Source: Apostichopus japonicus
Taxonomy: Eukaryota; Echinodermata; Holothuroidea; Aspidochirotida; Stichopodidae
NCBI RefSeq assembly: GCF_037975245.1
Contig: NC_092580.1
Span: 33,722,501-33,786,500, forward strand
Direction of reading: 5' to 3'
DNA: 64,000 nucleotides
The notes below the pieces were generated by a model. It was given only the letters and a program-made list of their open reading frames with translations, was not told the origin of the DNA and made no database searches. A program made the translations under genes and the position numbers. Below, one piece after another: positions 55,167 through 64,000 of the stretch. Position 1 is the first letter of the stretch; every line of letters starts with the position of its first letter.

Positions 55167-55404
55167 ATAAACTCTACCATGAAGCCACGGTGCGAGCGCC
55201 GAGTAAGGCTCATCTTGGCAAAATCGCTAAGAATCTTGGCCTTGATTTAGATGACGATGAACTTTCGGCCTATCAAAGATCTATAAAAGACGCATGTGAT
55301 GCAATCAATGAAGTAGAATGTTTACCAGAGCCGCTGCTACCAACAAAGTATCCTAGAGTACCAGGACACCGCCCCACACCAGAAGAAAACCCATTAAACG
55401 CATG
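55167..55404 (+). CDS. Amidase exon a
   Basis: Acceptor CATCTTCAG, then the last two bases of a codon and [20 protein letters not shown], through ENPLNA and the first two bases of Trp. The donor is CATG|GTACGT, phase 2. This is the helical N-terminal region of the family. The ATG at 55179 is in another frame and is not used. Confidence 0.88.
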
Positions 55405-57179
55405 GTACGTTACAATTCGTAGTCATTTCATCGGTGAATATAAGGAGGGAGAGCTTACAAACTAAGCGGGAGTGTGGGGGGGGGGGGCGGGTGAAAGGAG
55501 TATTAGAAAATCTTGTTTTTTCTAAAGGATAAAGGAAGATCTTACAGGCCATCAATTTGGAATAATTCCCTAATACGAAACTTCAGCTAGTTATCCTTAC
55601 ATTCCTGATCCATGGAGCTTTTGCAAGAAACTCGAAATTTTACGCCGAAGCTGTAGCGAGTTCTTGTACTTTTAAAAGAAACCTTTTGCCAACCACCTTT
55701 CAAATAAGTCAAAACAATAATACCCATGTGACACGTACTGATATTGTAGTTATATAACTTTCTCTGGCAAGGTGCTATCCCTCCGTCAGCCCCCCCCCCA
55801 CCCCCATGCTGGCTTATTCTTTTGGGAAGGTAAGAATTGAAGTATTAGGGCCTATATTAGATTTAGGTGCTTCGTCACTTTTTTAGAAATCTGCTTCAGA
55901 ATTATTGATTCTCATACCTACTGCTACGTTTTGGCATAGCTATTGACATCCTCAATGCATTGTAATCGATTTATTAATTTGTCAGAATCATGATTTCACC
56001 GTATGGTATCACGTGATGTTTTCCATTTTTGCACTTTTTTTTTGTTACATTTTATAACGTGACGGTTTCGGCGTTGCTTACACAGAATAGGAAATATAAC
56101 ACAAACTCTGTCTATATTGACTATATAAGAAGATAATAACTAAATGAAATACGTTGTTTGGCATTGTGTCAGGTACTGGAAGACCAATATCACTGGCGCT
56201 GAAAGCGGTAAGCTTTTAGGTAAGACGGTTGCTGTAAAGGACAATATTGCCGTAGCAGGTGTTCCAATGATGGTAGGCTGCTCTGCGTTAGAGGGCTACG
56301 TTCCAGAATTCGATGCTACCGTGGTGACAATGCTTCTTGATCAAGGTAGGCAATAAACTGAAAGCAATAGTGTTTTACATCTAAAGTTTTATGCAATGGG
56401 GTAGTGACATGTTTAATGCATATACTCAAATGTTAAAACATTAGGCTTTACTGTTATGCAACTTATATAACCTCCTTTCTTAAAGTCTTCATTAAAATTC
56501 TATGAGTTGCTTTTAATAATGAAGGTTTAAACTATACTGCGCGCATAGGTCAACAATGTTCAGTGATCCACTTTCGATTTAATATCGAGGGTGTCGTGGT
56601 GTAGAGAGCTTTCGAGAAGTAAATAACTGTTGCCTAATCTTACATTTTGTTCCTTTAGTCTGTCTTAAGAGCAGCATATATAGGTATGGTACCAGCAGGG
56701 AGTTGTTATTACTGCTCGGAATGGCATCTAGTACACTACACTTAGCCTACGATATCCTTACAGAATGTCACCCTTCCCTTTTACAGGTGCGCGTGTAACC
56801 GGGAAATCCGTGTGTGAAAGCTTGTGTGGTGCAGGAGCCAGCTACACATGTAACAAAGGACCAGTCAAAAACTTCCACAAACCTGACCATAATGCGGGTG
56901 GATCCAGCGGCGGAAGTGCAACACTGGTACGTCAAATACCATGATATCGGTATGAATGGTCAAATACCATTATATCGGTATGAATGGTCAAATACCATTA
57001 TATCGGTATGAATGGTCAAATACCATTATATCGGTATGAATGGTCAAGTAACAGTGGCATTGGTATGTCAAATACCATTATATCGGTATGAATGGTCAAA
57101 TACCATTATATCGGTATGAATGGTCAAATACCATTATATCGGTATGAATGGTCATCTAAAGTAACATCGGTTTCTAAAG

Positions 57180-57239
<60 letters not shown>

Positions 57240-57448
57240 CGTTCGTATTTAGTATAATAACAAATTAAAGTAAGACTGAGTTATGTGTACGAAGATCCAT
57301 ACACGTGCATGCACGCGTGTGCATGCGTGTGTGTGTATTTAATACAATACAAAAGTGCAACATTTGGTACGCTGCCATGGAAATTTGTTAAGCTCAATCT
57401 GAAGGGAAAAGTTGAAATTTACAGCAGTTAACAGCGATGAGTTTGGCT

Positions 57449-57533
<85 letters not shown>

Positions 57534-60500
57534 TTTTCAATTAATAACTGAATCCGTCAATGTGTTTATCCATATTTCGATATTTCCGATATTAAGAATT
57601 CCCCAAAGCACATGTCAGTGCCCATACCAAAGAATCAGTCTGGAATCTATTATTATTTCCTCTAGCCATACATTGCAATGCTGTGCATGCTCTTGATTTT
57701 TTCTGTATTGGTATATTTATTATCACAAGTCTTACAGTATATATGAGGTAAACGCACAGATTACCTTAATCTGGAGAGTTGAGGATTAGACGTAGACTAA
57801 CGCTGCACTACACTGCAGTACACTACTTATACGCTACACTATCGAAGTAATTTTGGGACACGTTTATATCGCATTTTGACATGTTTAACTTTTTTTTCGA
57901 TATTTGTGAAACGAAAAGCGTTTAAGTTAGCTTATCTGTTCACAACCTTTGATGTTCGTAATTCTGCTGTGTGGTCTTCTGTACGTCAACATCAGAATAG
58001 GACACGCTCATATGTAAATTGTCATAATTGTATGAATGAACATACAATCACATTATGAAGCATATGTCGATACTGCCAGGTAACACTAAGCATCTCATTC
58101 CTACTGAAAGATATAGTACATTATACATCAGCACGCTATGTTCCGATACTTACCATTACAGAATACTACCCGCATGTATATATATGATATGTATAGCACG
58201 TGATTAATAATAAATGGGAATCTTCCTCACAGACGATAGTTACTTTATAGAATGAAAATCTATCGTTGTAAACATAGACACAAAGTAAATTAAACTTTCT
58301 CTCATGGAATTTCTATGCAGGCTCTGTTCGCTTCTCACATTAAATTGCATGTACAAAAGTAAGTTGGCCTGACGTTTCGATCCTAACAGGATCTGCTTCA
58401 GAGGCTAATTGACAAGTGACAGTAACAGAAGGGACAAAAACACGCACATAATAGCCTACAGACAGGTTAATGAGCACGGTGAACACAATGAGATAAGTAG
58501 ACAATGGATGGAGAGAAGAAAGCAACAGGGGAAGAGGAGAGGTAGGAAATAAAAAGTAGAGGAACAAAGAGAGGATTAAAGGAACATTAAATTGCATCAT
58601 AGCATTTTTTGTAATGAACTCACTCAGAGTGCCATTATTCTACTTTCCGTGCAAATGACAATTTTATATTATAATCTGCAAATTAAATATCAACCGAGAC
58701 AATTTCGTTACCTAAATCCTCTAAATAAACAAATGAGTAAATCCTATAGTTGTCCCAGTGTTGAACTGGATCATTCATACTTAACTCCATGATCCAATCA
58801 CAACGTGATCATATGGACCACGTGTTCCGGTGTGCATAACAATAACACATCTCCCCATGCATGCAGAGTAATTCATCCTCGGCGTTATTCTGAACTCTCT
58901 ATGCGACGGGGAAATAATACAAATAAAAATCCCTCAACTAAACGAAGTAACTTGGCACTGCCTGATTTATTTGTGTTCATACTTCCATTTATTCCAGTAT
59001 AAAGTCACAGATTCATCAACAGTTTTAGAACTGCCAAAATGTCGATTAAGCACAATGCATTATCAGAATTAAGGGCCCACACTATCTTTGCAAGTCCCTC
59101 GTGACTGAGAAGAAAAGGATCCTAGAAAGAGGAACATATTTTCTAAGCATATTGTTGGAATTTGAATTCAATTCGTAGGTATCGTTTTCGTAACGCAAGT
59201 TAAGTTGAAGCAAGCACTTGTGATGTCATACTCATAGATGAACAATGACAAATTTGTGTTATGTTTTAGTTACAATATACATCTTTCTTAGGGGTATTGA
59301 GAATGCAATTCTATAAAAGCAAAGATTGAAACTTATCCAATCCAAGGTTAAAACAATAAAATGAAAATATATATATATAATAATAATAATTAAAAAGAAA
59401 CACAAAACATTTTGCTTTTAGTTTGCCGATATCACATCACATCTGTCTTTTCAATCTATAGTATAGTTTTAAATGATATTTTAGAATCCAAGTTTTCTAT
59501 ATATCGCTGAAATACTGCTTTTCGCAGGTCGCCTCTGGTGAAGTAGACCTTGCTCTAGGAAGTGACCAAGGGGGCTCTGTACGAATTCCATCATGCTGGT
59601 GTGGAGTTGTCGGATTGAAACCAACATTTGGATTGGTCCCTTATACAGGTGCAATGGCCTTTGAACCCTCCGTTGATCACTTAGGACCAATTGCAAGAAG
59701 CGTGTACGATTGTGCACTATTTCTAGAGGTAAGAGCTTGTCAAAAATGCAAAAAAAAAGAGGCTAGTTTGTCGATCTTTTATGTTAGTTATCAAAGAGAA
59801 CAAGCGATGGCAGGTAATTGACTTGGTGTCTGGTTTACTAATTATCCTCCGTAGTAGATTCGCCTTTTGAAAAAAAAACTATTTCATCATAGAATCCTTT
59901 CTCTTTTGAGGGCTCCTCTGGAAAGCAGTGCTTCTGCACAGAGCAGGACTACCCTCATTAAAGATGACAATAACAAAAATATAATAATAATAATAATCAT
60001 AATAATAATCTGCCGCTTTCTGGAATTTATCGAATGAAACTGGGGCGCGATCGCTGTTTAGGCGCAACCTAGGTTATATCTTACTGGTTGCTAACAACAA
60101 CACATATCACTTATGTGTCGGTGGTATATTATATGTTGGGGCGCGCGCAGACCTGACGCGAGAGGTTGCGGAGAGGTATAAAGCCCCATTGCCCGGTGTC
60201 AATGGGGCAGCCTCTATACCGGCGTGATCTGTTTTGTTTACAAATCCCTGAATTGAATCAAAGTAACATGATTGCGTGAATGCGTAGTGCACACAAGCAC
60301 GTTAGAGCGCAGGCGCGCTGGATGATTGACTTAAAGTTCTACTTGACATGTGCAGTTTCGCAGTTATGTGTTAGAAAACATAGAATAAGGTGCCTCTAAC
60401 AGGATGGTTTTTTGTTAGGAATTCCGATAAGTATTTCAGACGATCACAATACTTACAAACGAACTTATGGTGATCGATGTCGACAGTACTGAAACCTATA

Positions 60501-63376
60501 GCAACAGCTTGTCAAGTAGCTTGTAACTAGAAAGGACCGATATACGACATCATCGCGATTGGAGAACCCCAGTGGATATATAGGATATACTCTTAGCAGG
60601 GATCCACATGTCATGTCTTTCTAAGTTAATTTGCTGATCTGAGCCAGGGATGTGTTAGTGAGGTATTCTGCGTGGAGAAAAAAACAAAACAAAACTTCTC
60701 AGTGAGGCCAGTGGATAGATTGATTTATGCATATTCAAGGTCTAATTAATGTAAATTATTTCTACAGGTACTTGCTGGTTATGATAATGGCTTGGATCCA
60801 CGTCAGAGGTCAGATATGAAAGTACCTCAATACACAACAGAGGTAAGGAGTCTCATTCTAGATCAAGGGTCAGATATGAAAGTACCTAAATACACAACAG
60901 AGGTAAGGAGTCTCATTTTAGATCAGAGGTCAGATATGAAAGTACCTAAATACACAACAGAGGTAAGGAGTCTCATTCTAGATCAGAGGTCAGATATGAA
61001 AGTACCACAATACACATCAGAGATTAGGAGTCTCATTCTAGATCAAGGGTCAGATATGAAAGTACCTCAATACACAACAGAGGTAAGGAGTCTCATTTTA
61101 GATCAGAGGTCAGATATGAAAGTACCTAAATACACAACAGAGGTAAGGAGTCTCATTCTAGATCAGAGGTCAGATATGAAAGTACCACAATACACATCAG
61201 AGATTAGGAGTCTCAATATTATCAGAGGTCAGATATGAAAGTACCTCAATACACAACAGAGGTAAGGAGTCACAATATAGATCTGAGGTCAGATATGTAA
61301 GTACCTCAATACACATCAGAGGTAAGGAGTCTCAATATTATCAGAGGTCAGATATGAAAGTACCTCAATACACAACAGAGGTAAGGAGTCACAATATAGA
61401 TCTGAGGTCATATATGTAAGTACCTCAATACACATCAGAGGTAAGGAGTCTCAACCTACATCAGAGGTCAGATATGAAAGTACCTCAATACACATCAAAG
61501 GTAGATGCCTCATTCTCCGAAGCCAGTCGTGACCGAAGAGAAATAACCGCATGATGTTATATTGAAATAACTGAGTGTAAAGAGAGAGAAAAGTTCCTCT
61601 TTCTATGAATTAATAAAGTGTCCCTTTCTAATAGGTAGGCACCATTTACAATTTTCTACGTGGTAAAGTGTGTTTTTGGTCCCACTGTTTTATCATTATT
61701 TACTGCGTGCCACTCCTTTGAATGAAACTCTGAGCATTATATTACTTGCAAATTGTATTCAAATGGCAGCTCCCATGTATCACAAGTCAATAGGGGAAAA
61801 CCCAGATCATCAGGTATAGAGGAAGCACAAATGCGCCATGTATTGTAATCCCCAATGCGCAATCGGTGTAGGCTACCGCTGTTAAAAGCCTACTCAATGC
61901 GATTCCTTTTCCGGTATGGGATACCTAACTTTTAGAAAATATATTAGCACTCATTGGTGTCTAATGTATGTTTATAATCCTGCATACACAGAGCCCCTGA
62001 ATAATACTAGAGAGCTACTATTGGACCTCTCTGATCACGTGTGAGTTGAAATTTACCGTTGTTATGTCATCACTATAGCAAACGGAAGGGCTAAGCTGTT
62101 GATCGAATGCATTTGAATTATCATTATAGAGAAAAACACTATAGTACATGGTATACTACTGAACTGGCCGATCCAGTTTTTAAGTGGTCGCTTGCTTGTA
62201 CCATGGATTTGCAAAAGCATAGACTTCCCGAAAATATTATTGACATTTCTCTCAGTCGCGGAGCTAGTGGTATTGGACAGGAGGGGGGAGAACGGTCTGT
62301 ATTTAGAGGCGCTTACGACACTATCTAAGCGGAGCGCCACCACAGGATGGCGCGGAGCGTACAGAAATTTTTTGGAGTAAAGATACTCCCTAGATCGCCG
62401 GAAATGACCCTTTCGTGGGCTTGCTAATGTCATCGCCAAATTACAGCAACAAAATGTGACAAATGTCAATAGCTAGATGAGAGCGCAATCAAAAAGTCAA
62501 TAACGGCGAATAAGTAAAAAGTGGTAAAAAGCTGAAAAGGGCGCCAGCAGTCCATTTGAGTCCGTCAGCAGGGAGGGGCATCCGCCCCCTGACTGTACGG
62601 ACACTCCGCCACTGATTTCTTTTCCATGACTTGATGTGATAAGCGTTTTGGACAGATACTACTGCGTAATCCATGAAATCTTCAAAAATTTATACCACAG
62701 TAGGCCTCTCCTTGGGTTTACTTCTCGAATTATTGCAATGCGTAACACTGAATTGAATATGTCTTCGTATAGGAAAGTACACCGTGTAATGGAGAGAAGT
62801 CAGCCGAATATGCCAAAATTCTTAACGGTTTAATTGCTACCCAATGTTCCCTTTGGAACTTTAAGGGTAGGATCGGTAACTTCAACTCACATGTAAATGG
62901 AATATCTCGTTGAAAATTGAAAGTTGTAGCAGCAAGATACATACTATAATTCGATATTTCACATACATATCATGGGAAATGCAATATTCCAAATTTTAAT
63001 ATTTTCTAAATCTCGATAGCCACATACTAATTCTTAACCACAAGAATGCGCAATGTTGACAGCATACATTTTCTGTCAATGTCAAGCAAGACTGATCCTT
63101 CTAATATAAGTAAATTTTCGCATGAATTAATATAGTAATGACATTCTTGTGTATTGTATTTTTGCAGATGATCGTGGAATCCCTGGAGGGTTTCAAAATA
63201 GGTGTCATTAATGAGGGCTTCGAGTGGAAGACCACTGATGATGAAGTAGAAAGAACAGTGCGTGGATCTGTTTCTAAATTACAAGATGCTGGAGCCAAGG
63301 TAGAACAAGTGTCCATACCGCTGCACGCGAAGGGTATAAAACTAACATAAAGCAAAGCTATGATTATATACATATA

Positions 63377-63462
<86 letters not shown>

Positions 63463-63616
63463 TTTGTAAGCTGATAGAAGAAATAATTAGCTGGTCAGTT
63501 ATTTGCCACTATTTATTATCTAATTTAGTCACTTTTTATTTTTATTCTAACAGGCCATATCTTATGGCGAATGGTTTTCTGTGAAGGTTTTGCTGATACA
63601 ACGTTTCATTCTGGAG
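55167..63616 (+). CDS. Amidase-signature enzyme, AmdA-like; seven internal exons, partial gene
   Basis: Seven exons join in frame to 352 codons, roughly two thirds of the usual 500-520. The protein should hydrolyse a carboxamide to acid and ammonia by the Ser-cisSer-Lys mechanism. Visible motifs in order: catalytic lysine in [22 protein letters not shown] with the cis-serine, and [10 protein letters not shown] with the nucleophile. Around them lie [47 protein letters not shown] and NGLDPRQ. These match the enantioselective amidase (AmdA) branch rather than fatty-acid amide hydrolase in order and spacing. There is no signal peptide in the visible part. The start exon is upstream or unrecognised, and the C-terminal third lies beyond the window. 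Introns 3 and 5 begin with minisatellites at the donor. The substrate is unknown. Confidence 0.92.
56173..56345 (+). CDS. Amidase exon b (catalytic lysine)
   Basis: Acceptor GTGTCAG completes Trp and continues [20 protein letters not shown], then VKDNIAV with the catalytic lysine and [11 protein letters not shown]. The donor is CAAG|GTAGGC, phase 1. Confidence 0.93.
56787..56926 (+). CDS. Amidase exon c (GGSSGGS loop)
   Basis: Acceptor CCCTTTTACAG; the protein is [19 protein letters not shown], then NKGPVKNF and [12 protein letters not shown]. The donor is ACTG|GTACGT, phase 0. The 28-bp minisatellite starts at this donor. Confidence 0.93.
56927..57160. repeat. 28-bp minisatellite starting at the exon c splice donor
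   Basis: About eight copies of a unit containing TCGGTATGAATGGTCAAATA and CCATTATA. Its first unit begins with the donor (GGTACGTCAAATACCATGAT), and a later variant, TTGGTATGTCAAATACCATT at 57060, still resembles the donor region. It is followed by an (AT)n array at 57181-57237. Confidence 0.9.
57456..57531. repeat. (AT)n microsatellite in amidase intron
   Basis: Uninterrupted TA run in the intron between exons c and d. A GCATG/TGTG-rich stretch lies shortly upstream at 57300-57335. Confidence 0.95.
58351..58583 (-). mobile_element. Retroposon with 14-bp target-site duplication
   Basis: ACATTAAATTGCAT is repeated exactly at 58337-58350 and 58584-58597, bracketing 233 bp. The minus strand reads CTGAAGCAGATCC, then TGTTA, then GGATCGAAACGTCAGG (58369-58403). 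That is a CUGANG...stem...GAAAC arrangement resembling a hammerhead-ribozyme core, which is known from Penelope-like elements. The family was not confirmed. It lies in the amidase intron. Confidence 0.7.
59528..59728 (+). CDS. Amidase exon d (nucleophilic serine)
   Basis: Acceptor GCTTTTCGCAG; 67 codons [20 protein letters not shown] through [20 protein letters not shown] and [18 protein letters not shown]. The donor is GAG|GTAAGA, phase 0. Contains the DxGGSxRxP catalytic motif. Confidence 0.95.
60175..60220. repeat. Small GC-rich hairpin in amidase intron
   Basis: GGTATAAAGCCCCATT (60175-60190) faces AATGGGGCAGCCTCTATACC (60201-60220), giving an imperfect stem with a short internal bulge around a CGGTGT loop. 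Confidence 0.55.
60768..60842 (+). CDS. Amidase exon e
   Basis: Acceptor TTATTTCTACAG; 25 codons [20 protein letters not shown] through QYTTE. The donor is GAG|GTAAGG, phase 0. [12 protein letters not shown] matches the family. The last 35 bases plus the donor are the first unit of the 60-bp tandem repeat, so alternative downstream donors are possible. Confidence 0.88.
60808..61510 (+). repeat. 60-bp minisatellite made from an exon end plus 5' splice site
   Basis: About twelve units, each with AGGTCAGATATGAAAGTACC, an AATACACAACAGAG exon-like end, GTAAGGAGTCTCA and a linker ATTCTAGATCA. Because 60 is a multiple of three, the amidase frame stays open through about seven units (to 61238). Donors in units 1, 2, 3, 5 and 6 are GTAAGG; units 4 and 7 carry ATTAGG instead. 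Units 2-4 and 5-7 form a three-unit higher-order repeat, and 8-9 and 10-11 a two-unit one. Confidence 0.95.
62253..62614 (+). mobile_element. hAT-type MITE in amidase intron
   Basis: The ends are CAGTCGCGGAGC and ACTCCGCCACTG. Flanks are ATTTCTCT (62245-62252) and ATTTCTTT (62615-62622). The shared core is at 62322-62372. Length is 362 bp; same subfamily as 6457-6833. Confidence 0.88.
63168..63333 (+). CDS. Amidase exon f
   Basis: Acceptor GTATTTTTGCAG; codons [18 protein letters not shown], then a helical region ending HAK. The donor is AAGG|GTATAA, phase 1. The initial ATG codon is internal, not a start. The IGV-NEGF motif matches the family. Confidence 0.88.
63368..63463. repeat. (AT)n microsatellite in the last visible intron
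   Basis: TA run with TGTA interruptions, filling much of the 220-bp intron between exons f and g. Confidence 0.95.
63554..63616 (+). CDS. Amidase exon g
   Basis: Acceptor TTCTAACAG; the codons read [21 protein letters not shown] and the exon ends at GGAG|GTAAGT, phase 1. The HIxW...EG pattern fits the family. Later exons lie beyond base 64000. Confidence 0.8.
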
Positions 63617-64000
63617 GTAAGTAAGAAAAAATGCGAATAAGTTTACTGTGTGATGTAATAATATGTAGGCTACAAAGAGAAGCCGCAACAATCACAAACC
63701 TGAAGGATTTGCTAGTACTATTCTCAAAAGCAATTCACAGAATTTCAACCTTTTCGACTTTCTGGTATAACCATTACCAAGTATATGCTCTGAGAACTCA
63801 TTATATAATTTAATAAATGTAAGCCTCTGGTACCTTCTCTCCTCAGTAAAAGGAATACAGGTTGATTTAAAATATATTTGAAAGAAATTACCTTTGGCGA
63901 GTTCATATATAAATACTCAGCGGTGATTGTTACGTCAACTTGTGGTGGTATTATCTGTTGTACTGGAGAATTATGTTAAGATGTCATAAACTCCCAATAA

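Noticed and set aside
60792-61238. 148-codon open frame of 20-residue repeats as a separate gene
   Set aside because: It is read-through of amidase exon e into a 60-bp repeat made from that exon's end; it has no start of its own.

Overview
This 64-kb window is eukaryotic, intron-rich, AT-rich DNA from a metazoan. There are no operons or ribosome binding sites. Coding sequence is split by GT...AG introns, and most of the window is transposon-derived or tandem-repeat DNA. The repeat style (tRNA-headed SINEs, CR1/Jockey-like LINE fragments, many short hAT-type elements, long (AT)n arrays) and the gene types suggest a marine invertebrate. An echinoderm such as a sea cucumber is my best guess, but this is inference and not proven from the sequence.

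Three host loci are supported, all on the + strand. (1) 13565-14349 is the 3' coding exon of a two-pore-domain (K2P) potassium channel; its first exon is not visible in the window. (2) 27358-38106 is a complete two-exon K2P channel of 403 residues with a 9.5-kb intron. It is a tandem paralogue of locus 1, with the intron at the same position and phase inside the first selectivity filter. (3) 55167-63616 holds seven consecutive coding exons of an amidase-signature enzyme resembling the bacterial enantioselective amidase (AmdA) type. The exons join in frame to 352 codons, about two thirds of the usual length. The 5' start exon is not identified and the 3' end lies beyond the window. A short ATG-led coding-like segment at 20116 could be an orphan first exon.

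Mobile DNA. At least eight short non-autonomous elements have CAG...CTG-, CAT...ATG- or CAA...TTG-type terminal inverted repeats and perfect or one-mismatch 8-bp target-site duplications, as expected of hAT elements; some are nested. Many share a roughly 50-bp subterminal core. Two elements (48618-49756 and 52633-53979) have GCGA-starting inverted repeats and 9-bp duplications, suggesting Mutator-like elements. A CTTAAG-repeat foldback element spans 2424-4277, and a second foldback with GGGCGAAATG arms spans 50065-51990. CR1/Jockey-type LINE remnants lie at 29160-29650, 36370-36870 and 43765-45925. There are two SINE families and a retroposon with a 14-bp duplication at 58351-58583.

Tandem repeats are plentiful: 30-bp units at 8965-9855, 38-bp units at 12866-13222, 28-bp units at 56927-57160, 60-bp units at 60808-61510, and long (AT)n and trinucleotide tracts.

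The most unusual observation is in the amidase gene. The end of exon 5 together with its 5' splice site has been amplified into about twelve 60-bp copies, several keeping an intact GTAAGG donor in the same reading frame. A second minisatellite begins exactly at the donor of exon 3.
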